DNA of 64,000 bases, from contig CAVKBM010000004.1 in the NCBI GenBank assembly GCA_963654355.1, forward strand, positions 1 through 64,000. The letters are read 5' to 3'. Below the pieces are notes generated by a model. The model saw only the letters and a list, made by a program, of their open reading frames with translations, searched no databases and was not told the DNA's origin. Below, piece by piece: positions 9,686-18,253 of this stretch. The translations under genes were made by a program, and so were the position numbers. The first letter of the stretch is position 1, and every line of letters starts with the position of its first letter. Origin of the DNA: UBA1181 sp963654355 (GTDB lineage: Bacteria; Bacteroidota; Bacteroidia; Bacteroidales; Paludibacteraceae).

Positions 9686-9716
9686 GTTGGAGAGACCTTA
9701 ACGGTTTTTCTCCAAC
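9686..9716. terminator. Hairpin between converging genes
   Basis: GTTGGAGAGACC (9686-9697) pairs with GGTTTTTCTCCAAC (9703-9716) with a short bulge. It overlaps the last codons of the alpha/beta hydrolase on the other strand. It is a probable end for the nnr transcript. Confidence 0.45.
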
Positions 9717-10627
9717 CAATCCAGAACAGACTGCCAGACAGTCTGTTTTTCTTTTTCGTTCAAAATCTCATGACGCATACCCAGGAAGAGACGCGAATCG
9801 ACCGTCTTGTAGCCTACGTTACGCATCGTCTGCACTGCATTATCGAAATTATCCGCTCCGTCAATGCAAGGATCTTCCGTTCCTCCGATGAAATAAACGG
9901 GCATATCCGACTTCACCTTTTTGCCTATATGCGAATTCCAACTAAATCGGTTGTAGGTACGCCACATCAGCAAGAAAGAAGAACGATTTCCGCAAAGAGA
10001 GAAAGTGAAACCACAAAGAGGGTCGGCATCGTAGGCTTGAACGACAGCTTCATCAGTGCAAAGCCATGAGTGCTGTGATTTTGCCTCAGGAATATGGTCT
10101 AAATAATGTCCGAAAGTAAGCTTCTTCACAAAATCGCTTTTGTAACGCATACCCAAGAACAACCCCATTACGTTGACCAACACGATGGCGAAAGGGCAAC
10201 CGAAACGATAACTTGGACTACCACAAACAATGAGCCCCGAGAGGTTGTCATCATATTTACGCACATAGTTGCGCACCACCATAGAACCCATGCTATGTCC
10301 CAAGAGGAAAATTTTCTTTCCAGGATACCGCTGTGCGGCGTAATCGTTCACTAATTTTACATCCTCGACAAGAGCTTTTGCGCCACCCGAGTACATATAG
10401 CCATAGTCGGAAGGCGACTTGACGCTCTCGCCATGGCCACGGTGGTCGTGAATGACGCAAAGATAGCCGTTGGATGCCATAAACTCCATGAAAGGAATAT
10501 AACGTTCCTTATGCTCGCACATACCATGCACGAGTTGGAAGACAGCTTTAGGCTCGCAAGAAGGCTCAATGACAAGACCATATAGTGTTAGGTCGTCGTA
10601 TTTTGATTTTAGAGTAAAGTGCTTCAT
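9698..10627 (-). CDS. Alpha/beta hydrolase (monoglyceride-lipase-like)
   Basis: A 309-residue serine hydrolase of the Hydrolase_4 type. It shows the oxyanion block FQLVHGMCEHKERY, the HDHRGHGES motif, the nucleophile elbow GHSMGS, a late Asp (GGTEDPCID) and the catalytic His in LGMRHEILNE. The family includes lysophospholipases and monoacylglycerol lipases, but the substrate is not known. No signal peptide is seen. The start is put at MKHFTLKS (10627); an upstream ATG at 10648 would add seven residues. Confidence 0.85.
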   Translation of the reverse strand: MKHFTLKSKYDDLTLYGLVIEPSCEPKAVFQLVHGMCEHKERYIPFMEFMASNGYLCVIHDHRGHGESVKSPSDYGYMYSGGAKALVEDVKLVNDYAAQRYPGKKIFLLGHSMGSMVVRNYVRKYDDNLSGLIVCGSPSYRFGCPFAIVLVNVMGLFLGMRYKSDFVKKLTFGHYLDHIPEAKSQHSWLCTDEAVVQAYDADPLCGFTFSLCGNRSSFLLMWRTYNRFSWNSHIGKKVKSDMPVYFIGGTEDPCIDGADNFDNAVQTMRNVGYKTVDSRLFLGMRHEILNEKEKQTVWQSVLDWLEKNR

Positions 10628-10737
10628 ACCAATTAGATTTATCTTCAACGAGAAATTTCGTTATGGCAAATGTAGGGACTTAGATTCAATCTTGAAGAAT
10701 TTTTGCACTTAATTTTTGTAAAATTTGCACATTTTAG

Positions 10738-10887
10738 CTTCTTTCTGAGCACAATTTCACCACTTATAAGTTTGACAATCTGAGGGCTATCCGCAACGAC
10801 TATCCGAAGTACGTCATTTCGCTGACGCCCTTCCTGACACGAGCCGACACTGACGGCATCACCCACCTCCATTTATTAGAGTTTTGA
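10738..10887 (+). pseudogene. Remnant of an AAA ATPase gene (C-terminal tail only)
   Basis: The frame ending with the stop at 10885-10887 reads NDYPKYVISLTPFL then GITHLHLLEF. This resembles the last 45 residues of the DUF4143-type AAA ATPases common in Bacteroides (in memory, NDYPKYV-SLD--- GI-H--L--FL). An in-frame stop at 10735-10737 and the lack of any upstream domain show it is a fragment. The rest of 10628-10972 is AT-rich and holds no gene I can see. It suggests past insertion or deletion at this island border. Confidence 0.6.
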
Positions 10888-10972
10888 GGAAGGGATTGTA
10901 GGCATTACAATCGCTTTTCATTAGGAATTTTCTCCTGAAAAATTTCCTATATTTGTATAAGATTGTTTTTTT

Positions 10973-11857
10973 ATGAAAGAGAAAATATCTGTCAGATTTT
11001 ACAAAGACCGTGAGGTGAGAGCCATTTGGGACGATGAGCAGAACAAATGGTGGTTTTCCGTTCTCGATATTATCAGTGTGTTGAACGAACAAGACGACTA
11101 TACTAAAACCCGCAACTATTGGAAGTATCTGAAAACCAAGTTAAAAAAAGAAGGAAATGAAGTGGTTAGTGCCACTAACCAGTTGAAATTGTTGGCTCCA
11201 GATGGGAAACGACGTTTAACGGACGTGCTTGACCAAGAGGGAATTACGTTGCTTGCCAAGAATTTTCCAAACACCAAAGCCTTGGATTTTCTTGATTGGT
11301 TCACGTATAGCGACAACACCATTGATGGTCAGAGTAGAAAAAAAGCGTACACATTATTTGAAAGCGAGCTCGTTGATTCAATAGCCGTAGGAACAATCCG
11401 CGGACTGCAGCAAATACACGCATTTCTTTTCGATGGACTTTATGATTTTGCGGGGAAGATACGAAAAGTCAACATTGCTAAAGGTGGATTTCAATTTGCG
11501 ATGGCTCAATATTTATCTGAGACGTTGACAAACATTGAGAAAATGCCAGAAACTACATTAGATGAGATAATCAATAAGTATGTAGAGACGAACATTGCCC
11601 ACCCATTTAGAGAAGGCAATGGCAGGTCGACACGCATTTGGCTTGACCTGATATTGAAGAACAGACTGAAGCGATGCGTCGATTGGAGTCAGATAAACAA
11701 AAACGACTACCTCGATGCGATGAGATGCAGTGTAGTAGATGCAAGTCCTATCAAAAGCCTTATTGTCGGAGCGTTAACCGACAAAATCAACGACCGAGAG
11801 ATTTTTATGAAGGGAATAGACTACTCGTATTATTACGAGCAAGAGGATGAAGATTAG
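10973..11857 (+). CDS. Fic-domain protein with Bro-N-like N-terminus
   Basis: A 294-residue two-domain protein. The N-terminal part (about 1-105) resembles Bro-N/antirepressor-type domains found in phage and DNA-damage proteins (WWFSVLDIISVL, RNYWKYLKTKL, GITLLAKNFP). The C-terminal Fic domain carries a canonical HPFREGNGRSTR motif, so AMP or other nucleotide transfer to a target hydroxyl is expected. The flap region (KVNIAKGGFQFAM) is present. I find no clear [S/T]xxxE[G/N] inhibitory helix within it and no small antitoxin gene beside it. It faces the type I restriction locus, from which a large hairpin separates it. Confidence 0.85.
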   Translation: MKEKISVRFYKDREVRAIWDDEQNKWWFSVLDIISVLNEQDDYTKTRNYWKYLKTKLKKEGNEVVSATNQLKLLAPDGKRRLTDVLDQEGITLLAKNFPNTKALDFLDWFTYSDNTIDGQSRKKAYTLFESELVDSIAVGTIRGLQQIHAFLFDGLYDFAGKIRKVNIAKGGFQFAMAQYLSETLTNIEKMPETTLDEIINKYVETNIAHPFREGNGRSTRIWLDLILKNRLKRCVDWSQINKNDYLDAMRCSVVDASPIKSLIVGALTDKINDREIFMKGIDYSYYYEQEDED

Positions 11858-11860
11858 GGA

Positions 11861-11918
11861 ACCTTTTCTCGCCACGACAAAGCCAAATAAATTTGTCTTT
11901 GTCGTGGCGAGAAAAGGT
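11861..11918. repeat. 22-bp perfect inverted repeat
   Basis: Arms 11861-11882 and 11897-11918 are perfect complements over 22 bases with a 14-base AT-rich loop. It begins 3 bases after the Fic stop codon. No T run follows on either strand. It may act as a two-way terminator between the Fic gene and hsdS, or as a recombination or mobile-element site. The bases to 12029 hold no gene. Confidence 0.85.
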
Positions 11919-12029
11919 GTGCGAAAACAATACATTTTGACGCTCTACGTTCGACACAGTTAAATCTTTCACCATAGTAAGTCTATTATTAAGTACGAAT
12001 TTAGCAAAAATTTATGACAAAACACATCC

Positions 12030-12749
12030 CTACAAACTCCCCTCTATCCGCTCCAACTCCCGAAACACCTCCCCTATCTTTGCTACTATGCGACGCTGCT
12101 CGGGGAGGGGGGGAAGAGGAAATAAGATTCTTGCGAAATTGTTTTTGTTTAGAATAGGAAGAGTTGTAGCAGAAGCATTTTCCTTTATTTGTTTTTGTGT
12201 AAAATTAGAAACACACACCATATAAAGGAAAACCGAAGACACCGCTTTCGATGGAATAATTGCATTTATCTGTTGATTGCATGTTCCATCAACGATAATC
12301 ATTCCCGTTTTACCGATTGTTGCACCAATACAAGTTACTAAAACCGAATTTGCAGGGATTTGCCTGGAAACTTCATATCCTAATTGAGAAAGGTGATCAT
12401 TTGCATATTTTGTATCTATTCCTTGTTCCAAATCTGTTGGTTTAAAGAATGGAATATCCCCATTGTAATATTCTTTCACATCTTTTGAAGGAGTACTTCC
12501 TGTAACAACATCTCCAATCTCACCCAACGTAGTCCAGCACCACCCCTCTGGCAGTTTGAACGGAGCTTCCTCTGCGGAGATTTGGACAGCTGGTTTAGCA
12601 GAGCGTTTCTTGCCCTTTTGGGCATTAGCTTTTTCGGTTTGAATGCGAGCAAGGAGGCAGGAGGCCGGCTCGTCGGCAGGGTCTTGCGGCACGAGTTGGC
12701 CATGGATGGCGAGTGAGAGGAGGCGAGAGCGGAGATAGGAGGTGTTCAT
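12030..12749 (-). CDS. hsdS: Type I restriction specificity subunit, half size
   Basis: A 239-residue HsdS with one target-recognition domain (about 67-215) and one set of conserved helices: YLRSRLLSLAIHGQLV at the start, LPEGWCWTTLGEI, then PLPPLPEQRRIVAKI near the end. Usual HsdS proteins have two such halves and about 400 residues. One-half subunits can work as dimers and then read palindromic split sites. Only 110 bases separate its stop from the inverted repeat, so no second half remains here. It is the last gene of the locus, 17 bases after the PIN gene. Confidence 0.85.
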   Translation of the reverse strand: MNTSYLRSRLLSLAIHGQLVPQDPADEPASCLLARIQTEKANAQKGKKRSAKPAVQISAEEAPFKLPEGWCWTTLGEIGDVVTGSTPSKDVKEYYNGDIPFFKPTDLEQGIDTKYANDHLSQLGYEVSRQIPANSVLVTCIGATIGKTGMIIVDGTCNQQINAIIPSKAVSSVFLYMVCVSNFTQKQIKENASATTLPILNKNNFARILFPLPPLPEQRRIVAKIGEVFRELERIEGSL

Positions 12750-12766
12750 GAGGGGGAGGGAAGAGT

Positions 12767-13279
12767 TTAAAGTTTTGCGTTAGGAGAATATTTTGTCACA
12801 TCGAAATCGAAAGGTAATTTACTGCCTTTAGAGACAACATCTTGCACAAAAGCAGCACAGCCCTCTTGCGTCAATATCTTTCTGACGAAGGCATAATAGA
12901 GGAAATCCAAGGTGGTGAGATAGGTGATATTTTGCTCCTTGCAATAGTCTTTGATATCTCGCAGATTGCTACTTCCAATCACATTTTGCGTAAACCGACA
13001 ATAGGCCATACATGCGCTTTCGCCCTTGCCATATTTTGTCAGAAGTTTAGCATACTCACGGCGCATTTCACCTTTAGGTTCAAAAGGAATAACCGTCAAA
13101 TTTTTCATCCGAAGAGACTGATTATCTATTTGTTGCTGAAGAGTTTTCACCTCTTGATAAACAACACTCAGTATTGTATAATCATATTCAGGAAGTATGC
13201 TCGGCAACACACTTAGTCGATTAGCCTTAGAGAAATGAATCAGTACATCAGCGTCCAAAATAATCTTCACATTCTCCAT
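12767..13279 (-). CDS. PIN-domain-like protein (putative toxin RNase)
   Basis: A 170-residue protein that opens with KIILDADVLIHFSKAN, the first acidic PIN motif. It continues with GKGESACMAY, a typical second PIN motif (Gly-x-Gly-Glu), and a late acidic residue in TTLDFLYYAF. PIN nucleases cut RNA in many toxin-antitoxin pairs. The start at 13279 lies inside the ImmA/IrrE gene (32-base overlap), so the two are translationally linked. Together with the XRE regulator it forms a three-gene cassette between hsdM and hsdS. Toxin activity is inferred. Confidence 0.72.
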   Translation of the reverse strand: MENVKIILDADVLIHFSKANRLSVLPSILPEYDYTILSVVYQEVKTLQQQIDNQSLRMKNLTVIPFEPKGEMRREYAKLLTKYGKGESACMAYCRFTQNVIGSSNLRDIKDYCKEQNITYLTTLDFLYYAFVRKILTQEGCAAFVQDVVSKGSKLPFDFDVTKYSPNAKL

Positions 13280-13976
13280 AGCCGATTTTTTTCATTAACT
13301 CCCAATAATGACCTTCAGATATTTTCTCCTCATCGAACAGCTTCTTCGCTTTCACTCCATAGTCGCCCAATACGAGCCCTTCATTGCCACTATGATAGAG
13401 TGAAAGATCATAACCACGAAGGACAGCCTCGTGTTGCACACTGATATTCAGGAGTGCATCCGCAGTAGAAGCGTTTACAATCTTAAGGTTCTTCAGCCGA
13501 TATACGAACGTAGAATGCGAGACACCGAACAACTGTTCCAAGCGCAGAGCCGTGTTGACAGAGGTAGAGCTGTTTTTCAATTCCTCCAAAGGGATGTTTG
13601 AAGCGAGAGCAATGCGTGGTAATAGCAACGCAGATGCGAACATATCTGCAGAATATTCAGATGGTTCTTTGCTATGGGAGTCAGTGCAGAAATGAGGTTT
13701 CGGGTTCTCATCATAGTAGAGATGATAGAGTTCATGCGCAATGGTGAAATGTTGCCTACCCCTTGTCGCATTGCTGTTGATGAGGATGAACCTTTTTTCA
13801 TCAGCAGATTTCAAAGACAGTCCGAAAATATTCTTTGACATGGGTCGATAGACCGTCATAATGTTTAGTTGGCGTAAGGTAGTTTTCATATTGATTGGTT
13901 CATCGGGACTGATGCGAAGCATTGATCGCATTTTATCCGCAAGTTGTTCCGCCACGTCTGGTGTTATTTTTTTCAT
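13248..13976 (-). CDS. ImmA/IrrE family metallopeptidase
   Basis: A 242-residue COG2856-type protein with zinc-binding HELYH at 81-85 (FTIAHELYHLYYDE) and a downstream Glu-rich helix (SEYSADMFASALLLP) that would supply the third ligand. Relatives (ImmA, IrrE/PprI) cleave XRE-type repressors to release transcription. Its 4-base overlap with the XRE gene upstream supports that pairing. The C-terminal third is not recognised. Confidence 0.88.
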   Translation of the reverse strand: MKKITPDVAEQLADKMRSMLRISPDEPINMKTTLRQLNIMTVYRPMSKNIFGLSLKSADEKRFILINSNATRGRQHFTIAHELYHLYYDENPKPHFCTDSHSKEPSEYSADMFASALLLPRIALASNIPLEELKNSSTSVNTALRLEQLFGVSHSTFVYRLKNLKIVNASTADALLNISVQHEAVLRGYDLSLYHSGNEGLVLGDYGVKAKKLFDEEKISEGHYWELMKKIGYGECEDYFGR

Positions 13977-14314
13977 TGCGCCAAAATTTTATCCATTTTC
14001 ATATAACTCATAACGATGTCTTTGAACGCAGCCACCTCTTTGAGGTCATCGTCACAAAGTTCATCGGCACGGAAAGCACAAACGAGCATGTTTTTCACTG
14101 CATTCTCATCCTCGTCAAAAAAAAATTCAAGGTCGCAACCAAAAAGCGAACCTGCATTCTCTAAGATTTCGATTGGCATATCCCGCATACCCGACTCATA
14201 GTTAGCGTAAGCCGACCGTTGGATACCGAGGAACGCCGCCACCTGCTCCTGCGTATAGTTATTAGCTTCGCGCAGAGCCTTCAGATTTCTACCGATAATT
14301 TCATTTTCAGACAT
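13973..14314 (-). CDS. XRE-family transcriptional regulator
   Basis: A 113-residue protein with an HTH_3 domain in its first 60 residues (GRNLKALREANNYTQEQVAAFLGIQ, then SAYANYESGMRD). It is the probable repressor of the cassette and substrate of the ImmA/IrrE protease next to it. The start is put at MSENEI; an upstream ATG at 14341 would add nine residues. The C-terminal tail is acidic (FFDEDENAV). Confidence 0.85.
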   Translation of the reverse strand: MSENEIIGRNLKALREANNYTQEQVAAFLGIQRSAYANYESGMRDMPIEILENAGSLFGCDLEFFFDEDENAVKNMLVCAFRADELCDDDLKEVAAFKDIVMSYMKMDKILAQ

Positions 14315-14438
14315 AACCCACGATTTATCAGACTGTGGCAAAATTAAGAAAAATAAATTTTATATGGTGGTTTTTGCCACAGCTATTTGAGGATTGAAAT
14401 GGATTTTTGACTATAAGCAACACCTAATTATAGCAAAA

Positions 14439-15857
14439 TTATAATAGTTTCTCCAAATCTGCCACAGCGTTACTGATGGTTTGGCACTGGGCTTTTATTT
14501 CCGCCATCAACTCCTCCAAACTGCGTTCCTCTTCATCGCCTCCTTGGCGAATCCAAGAGAGGTCGAGCGAGGTTTTGTCGCGCGCAAGTAGTTCATCCAC
14601 AGTGTATTTTCGCCATCTGCCCGACGGATTCTGATCGGGGTCGTAGGTTTCGGTGCGAGCGTGGATATTGTCTGGATTATAGCATTTCACAAAATCGTCT
14701 AAGTGGCGACGCTCCAACTTGTTGGTGGCAAGGGTGTGTTTGATATCTGTTCGATAGTCGTAGAACCAGGTCTCTGTCGTTTGTTGTCCTTTATTGAAGA
14801 ACAAAACATTGGCTTTCACGCCTTGGGCATAGAAGATACCCGTCGGGAGGCGTAGAATGGTGTGCAGATTGAACTCTTGGAGGAGTTTCTTGCGAATCAC
14901 CTCGCCCGCTCCACCCTCGAACAACACGTTGTCGGGCAGAACGACAGCGGCTCGGCCGTTTCTATTCAACATCAGCATGATGTGTTGTAAGAAGTTCAGC
15001 TGGTTATTCTTCGTCTCAGTATAGAAATCCTGTCGGTTAATGTCTACCGACCCTGCTGGACGAGTTCCAAACGGCGGATTAGCGAGGATAACGTCTACAA
15101 ATGTTTCGGGAGCTTTCTCCAACGAGTCGGCACATGTTATCGGACTACGTTCCGTACCCACGCCGTGCAGATAGAGGTTCATCGAGGCGAGAGTAACGAC
15201 AAGCGGTGTGTTATCCGTTCCGTGAAGAGCGTCATTGAGCAAGAAACGTTGTTTCTCCATATCCTGCGACTGTGTTTTCATATAGTCGAACGCAGCCAAG
15301 AGAAATCCACCCGTACCACACGCCGGGTCTGCCACCGTCTCGCCAATCTGAGGACGCACGCAGTCGACCATAGCTTGAATGAGCGGACGAGGGGTGAAAT
15401 ACTGCCCTGCTCCACTCTTTTTATCCTGACCATTTTTTTCGAGAATGCCCTCATAGATCGCACCTTTCACGTCGTTCTCCATGTTGAGCCACTGCTCCTC
15501 ATTGATCATTGTGATTACCTTCTTCAGATAGACAGGTTTATCTATCTTGTTCTGCGCCTTCGTGAAGATGGTGCCAATCAGACTGTCTTCTTCACTGAGT
15601 TTCTTCAGGACCAATTCGTAATGGTCTACCAATTCTTCACCGTCTAAATTGACAAGGTCTTTCCATTGGCAGCCTTCTGGTATATGCGAATCCTCGCCGA
15701 AAATATCAACATTTACCGCATCCATTTTCAGGAAGAGCAGATAGGTAAGTTGAGTAATATAATCCGTGAAACCGATACCTTGCCCCGACAAGGTTGTTGC
15801 AAGATTCCACACTTTTTTGGTGAGCGACTGCTCATTTGGGGTATTCTTACTTGCCAT
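14439..15857 (-). CDS. hsdM: Type I DNA N6-adenine methyltransferase subunit
   Basis: A 472-residue HsdM. The N-terminal helical domain (about 10-130) precedes the methyltransferase fold, with motif I DPACGTGGF at 177-185 and motif IV NPPF at 260-263. The GQYFTPRPL motif typical of HsdM is at about 151. The reading frame is intact. With HsdS it should methylate adenines and can do so without HsdR. It lies 24 bases after the hsdR C-terminal fragment. Confidence 0.93.
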   Translation of the reverse strand: MASKNTPNEQSLTKKVWNLATTLSGQGIGFTDYITQLTYLLFLKMDAVNVDIFGEDSHIPEGCQWKDLVNLDGEELVDHYELVLKKLSEEDSLIGTIFTKAQNKIDKPVYLKKVITMINEEQWLNMENDVKGAIYEGILEKNGQDKKSGAGQYFTPRPLIQAMVDCVRPQIGETVADPACGTGGFLLAAFDYMKTQSQDMEKQRFLLNDALHGTDNTPLVVTLASMNLYLHGVGTERSPITCADSLEKAPETFVDVILANPPFGTRPAGSVDINRQDFYTETKNNQLNFLQHIMLMLNRNGRAAVVLPDNVLFEGGAGEVIRKKLLQEFNLHTILRLPTGIFYAQGVKANVLFFNKGQQTTETWFYDYRTDIKHTLATNKLERRHLDDFVKCYNPDNIHARTETYDPDQNPSGRWRKYTVDELLARDKTSLDLSWIRQGGDEEERSLEELMAEIKAQCQTISNAVADLEKLL

Positions 15858-15881
15858 GATATTTTATTTTCCTATTCTTAC

Positions 15882-16214
15882 TTACGCCGTCTCCCTCATC
15901 ACAACAAACCGAAAGACTGAAACGAGCGCCTCGTCGGCTTTGTCTTTATTGCCGAATGCCTGTATCAATTTGACGGCTTGTTGCTGACCTTTACACTCTT
16001 TGATCTCCTTTACAGTGCATGCGCCATTGGTAGCGATAAACTCCAAAATCTCACGCATAACGTTTTTCTGCGCTTCGTTGATTTCCATCTGCTTTCGTCC
16101 GTGCCAAAGGTTGAAGAACTGGTTCATCGAGGGCAGTAGACACTCCAATTTCTCCGTCTGATGATAGGCAAACCGCACAAGTTGAATAAGATTCGTGAGT
16201 GCATTTACTTCGTA
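15882..16214 (-). pseudogene. hsdR: HsdR C-terminal fragment, frameshifted
   Basis: In the shifted frame the sequence reads EVNALTNLIQLVRFAYHQ and continues to FRFVVMRETA. This is the HsdR C-terminal domain that binds HsdM/HsdS (EcoEI_R_C type). It joins the helicase part if the run of six T at 16215-16220 (plus strand) had one more base. It has no good start codon of its own. Confidence 0.75.
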
Positions 16215-18211
16215 TTTTTTCGTACTGCATCCTTCTTAACGATTCCATAAAAATTCCATAACATATTGATACTAAAGCGATTATTATAGAGTTTCATTTT
16301 TTCTTCCAAATCCTTCAGTATGGCATAATTTATCGGTTCACCCGATTTGTTATAGATGATTCGCAACGCCTCTATTTTGTCCGCATTCTCTCTACAATAG
16401 GTTTCGAACGCTTCCGTGGTCGACTGTGCCTCCTCAACAGAGAAATCTGCAAAAATGAGTTCGTCGCTGCCTGGCTTCAACTCGCGCACATAGCCTGCCG
16501 CCAACTCAAGTATGTACTGGCGAGCATCCGCATGATTAGTAAGAGCAACCACAAGTGTCTTACGCTCCGCATTCGGCTTATTGTTATCCTCATACGAAGG
16601 CAAACTGCCACTTCCAAGGGCATCAAAAATGTCCTTCGCAATCTCCAACATATCAACACCCGACAAATCTCTGAAATTGATTTTCTGCTCGGTCGTCGCT
16701 TTTCTATTGATGAAAGAAAGATCAGACGCCAATCTGCGAAGATGCTTATCAGTCAACTCTCCGTGTGCTATTCGCTCCAAGAGCATCTTGAGTAAAACAG
16801 GCTTCTCGCCCAGATCATCGCCTGGCTCCGGCAACTCCATCGTATGCTCTGTAACACCCACACAATCGACCAAAAAATAGCAGTCCTTCGAAATCGCATT
16901 CGGTGTAACGGCTTGCAACTGGTCGTCGCTGATGGTACGCACGCCACGCCCCTTCATCTGCGTGTAGAGCGGAGCAGACTGCACATCGCGCATGAACACC
17001 ACCACCTCAAGGGGTTTTACATCTGTACCTGTAGCCACGAGCGTGCAAGTAACAGCAATACGAAAATTTTGGTCATTGCGAAACTGACGGATCAACTCGT
17101 TGCTGTCGCCCGCCGAATAGGTGATGCTCTGCACATAACGCTGCATATCCGCATCGGGACATTTCTCGGCAAACACCTCGCGAGCAATCTTCACAATGTT
17201 ATACGCATGATTTTCATTCAAAGCAAAAATCAATGTTTTAGGAATATACTCGTAGTTTTCCTCTCTTTCGGTGAACAATTGCGAATATATCACATCACGG
17301 AATGTCTCTAAAATCAATTTGATTTGCGAAGGATTGATGACGCTTCGGTTCAACTCCTTCTCCGTATAGTTGATGCAATCCTGACTCTTCACATCTTTCG
17401 TCTCGCCAGTGTACTTGCTAGTTTCACGCAGATTCTGCCCAATGGTGATAGCCCCACCACTTTCCGTCTCCTTTGTTTTGATTCTGAAAATACGACCATC
17501 AACATTGACTCCATCAACAATAGATTGTTCGTAGGTATAGTTCACCACAATGTTGTTGTTGAAGAACGCCTTCGTCTCGGGAATGGGTGTGGCTGTAAGA
17601 CCAATCAGTCGAGCAGAATCAAAATACTCCAGAACTTTCTTCCAGTTGCCGTAAATGCTTCGGTGACACTCGTCAATGACGATTAAATCAAAGAAATTGC
17701 GAGGCAACATAGGATTTTCGGGCAACGCCATTTCCGTATCGGCCGAGTCAGCATCATCGTCGTCCGTGTCGTTGATTTCCTCGCCCTTCAAAAGGGAGAA
17801 TAAGCGTTGAATTGTCGAAATGACAACATTGCTATCAGATGGAATCTTACACGAGCGGAGTCTATTGACAGCGTATATTTGATTGAATGGGTCGCCGTTC
17901 TTTGTCAATTTATAGGTGCCGAATTCATTTTCTGCCTGTCTGCCGAGGTTGTTGCGATCCACCAAGAAAAGGATTCTCTTCATCGGTGTATACGCCAACA
18001 TTCGGTAGGCGACAGTGCATGCCGTATAGGTTTTGCCTGCGCCAGTCGCCAACACCATCAACGCACGTTTTTCTCCTGCCTTGAAACTTCTCTCCAAAGC
18101 AATTACAGCCTCATACTGGCAATCGCGCAAGCCTTTTTTCTTCAGAATCGGCAATCCGATGAAAGGGTCATTCAAGCCAAGCATCTCGGCCACTTTTTTG
18201 GGGCTATGCAT
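16205..18211 (-). CDS. hsdR: HsdR helicase part (type I restriction, interrupted gene)
   Basis: A 668-residue stretch with the SF2 helicase/translocase of a type I restriction enzyme: Walker A ATGAGKT at 55-61, DECHR (motif II), LTATP (motif III) and the second RecA-like domain with GRGVRT. The ATG at 18211 lies inside the ancestral gene: the frame runs on upstream to a stop at 18254-18256, beyond which the N-terminal nuclease domain continues in the same frame. At its 3' end a one-base loss in a run of six A (minus strand) cuts off the C-terminal domain after KDAVR. Taken alone it lacks the nuclease and so should not restrict DNA. Confidence 0.85.
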   Translation of the reverse strand: MHSPKKVAEMLGLNDPFIGLPILKKKGLRDCQYEAVIALERSFKAGEKRALMVLATGAGKTYTACTVAYRMLAYTPMKRILFLVDRNNLGRQAENEFGTYKLTKNGDPFNQIYAVNRLRSCKIPSDSNVVISTIQRLFSLLKGEEINDTDDDDADSADTEMALPENPMLPRNFFDLIVIDECHRSIYGNWKKVLEYFDSARLIGLTATPIPETKAFFNNNIVVNYTYEQSIVDGVNVDGRIFRIKTKETESGGAITIGQNLRETSKYTGETKDVKSQDCINYTEKELNRSVINPSQIKLILETFRDVIYSQLFTEREENYEYIPKTLIFALNENHAYNIVKIAREVFAEKCPDADMQRYVQSITYSAGDSNELIRQFRNDQNFRIAVTCTLVATGTDVKPLEVVVFMRDVQSAPLYTQMKGRGVRTISDDQLQAVTPNAISKDCYFLVDCVGVTEHTMELPEPGDDLGEKPVLLKMLLERIAHGELTDKHLRRLASDLSFINRKATTEQKINFRDLSGVDMLEIAKDIFDALGSGSLPSYEDNNKPNAERKTLVVALTNHADARQYILELAAGYVRELKPGSDELIFADFSVEEAQSTTEAFETYCRENADKIEALRIIYNKSGEPINYAILKDLEEKMKLYNNRFSINMLWNFYGIVKKDAVRKNTK

Positions 18212-18253
18212 TCTTCCGAGTTCGTCCCAGCGAGTGTTTGACTGCCAAAAATT

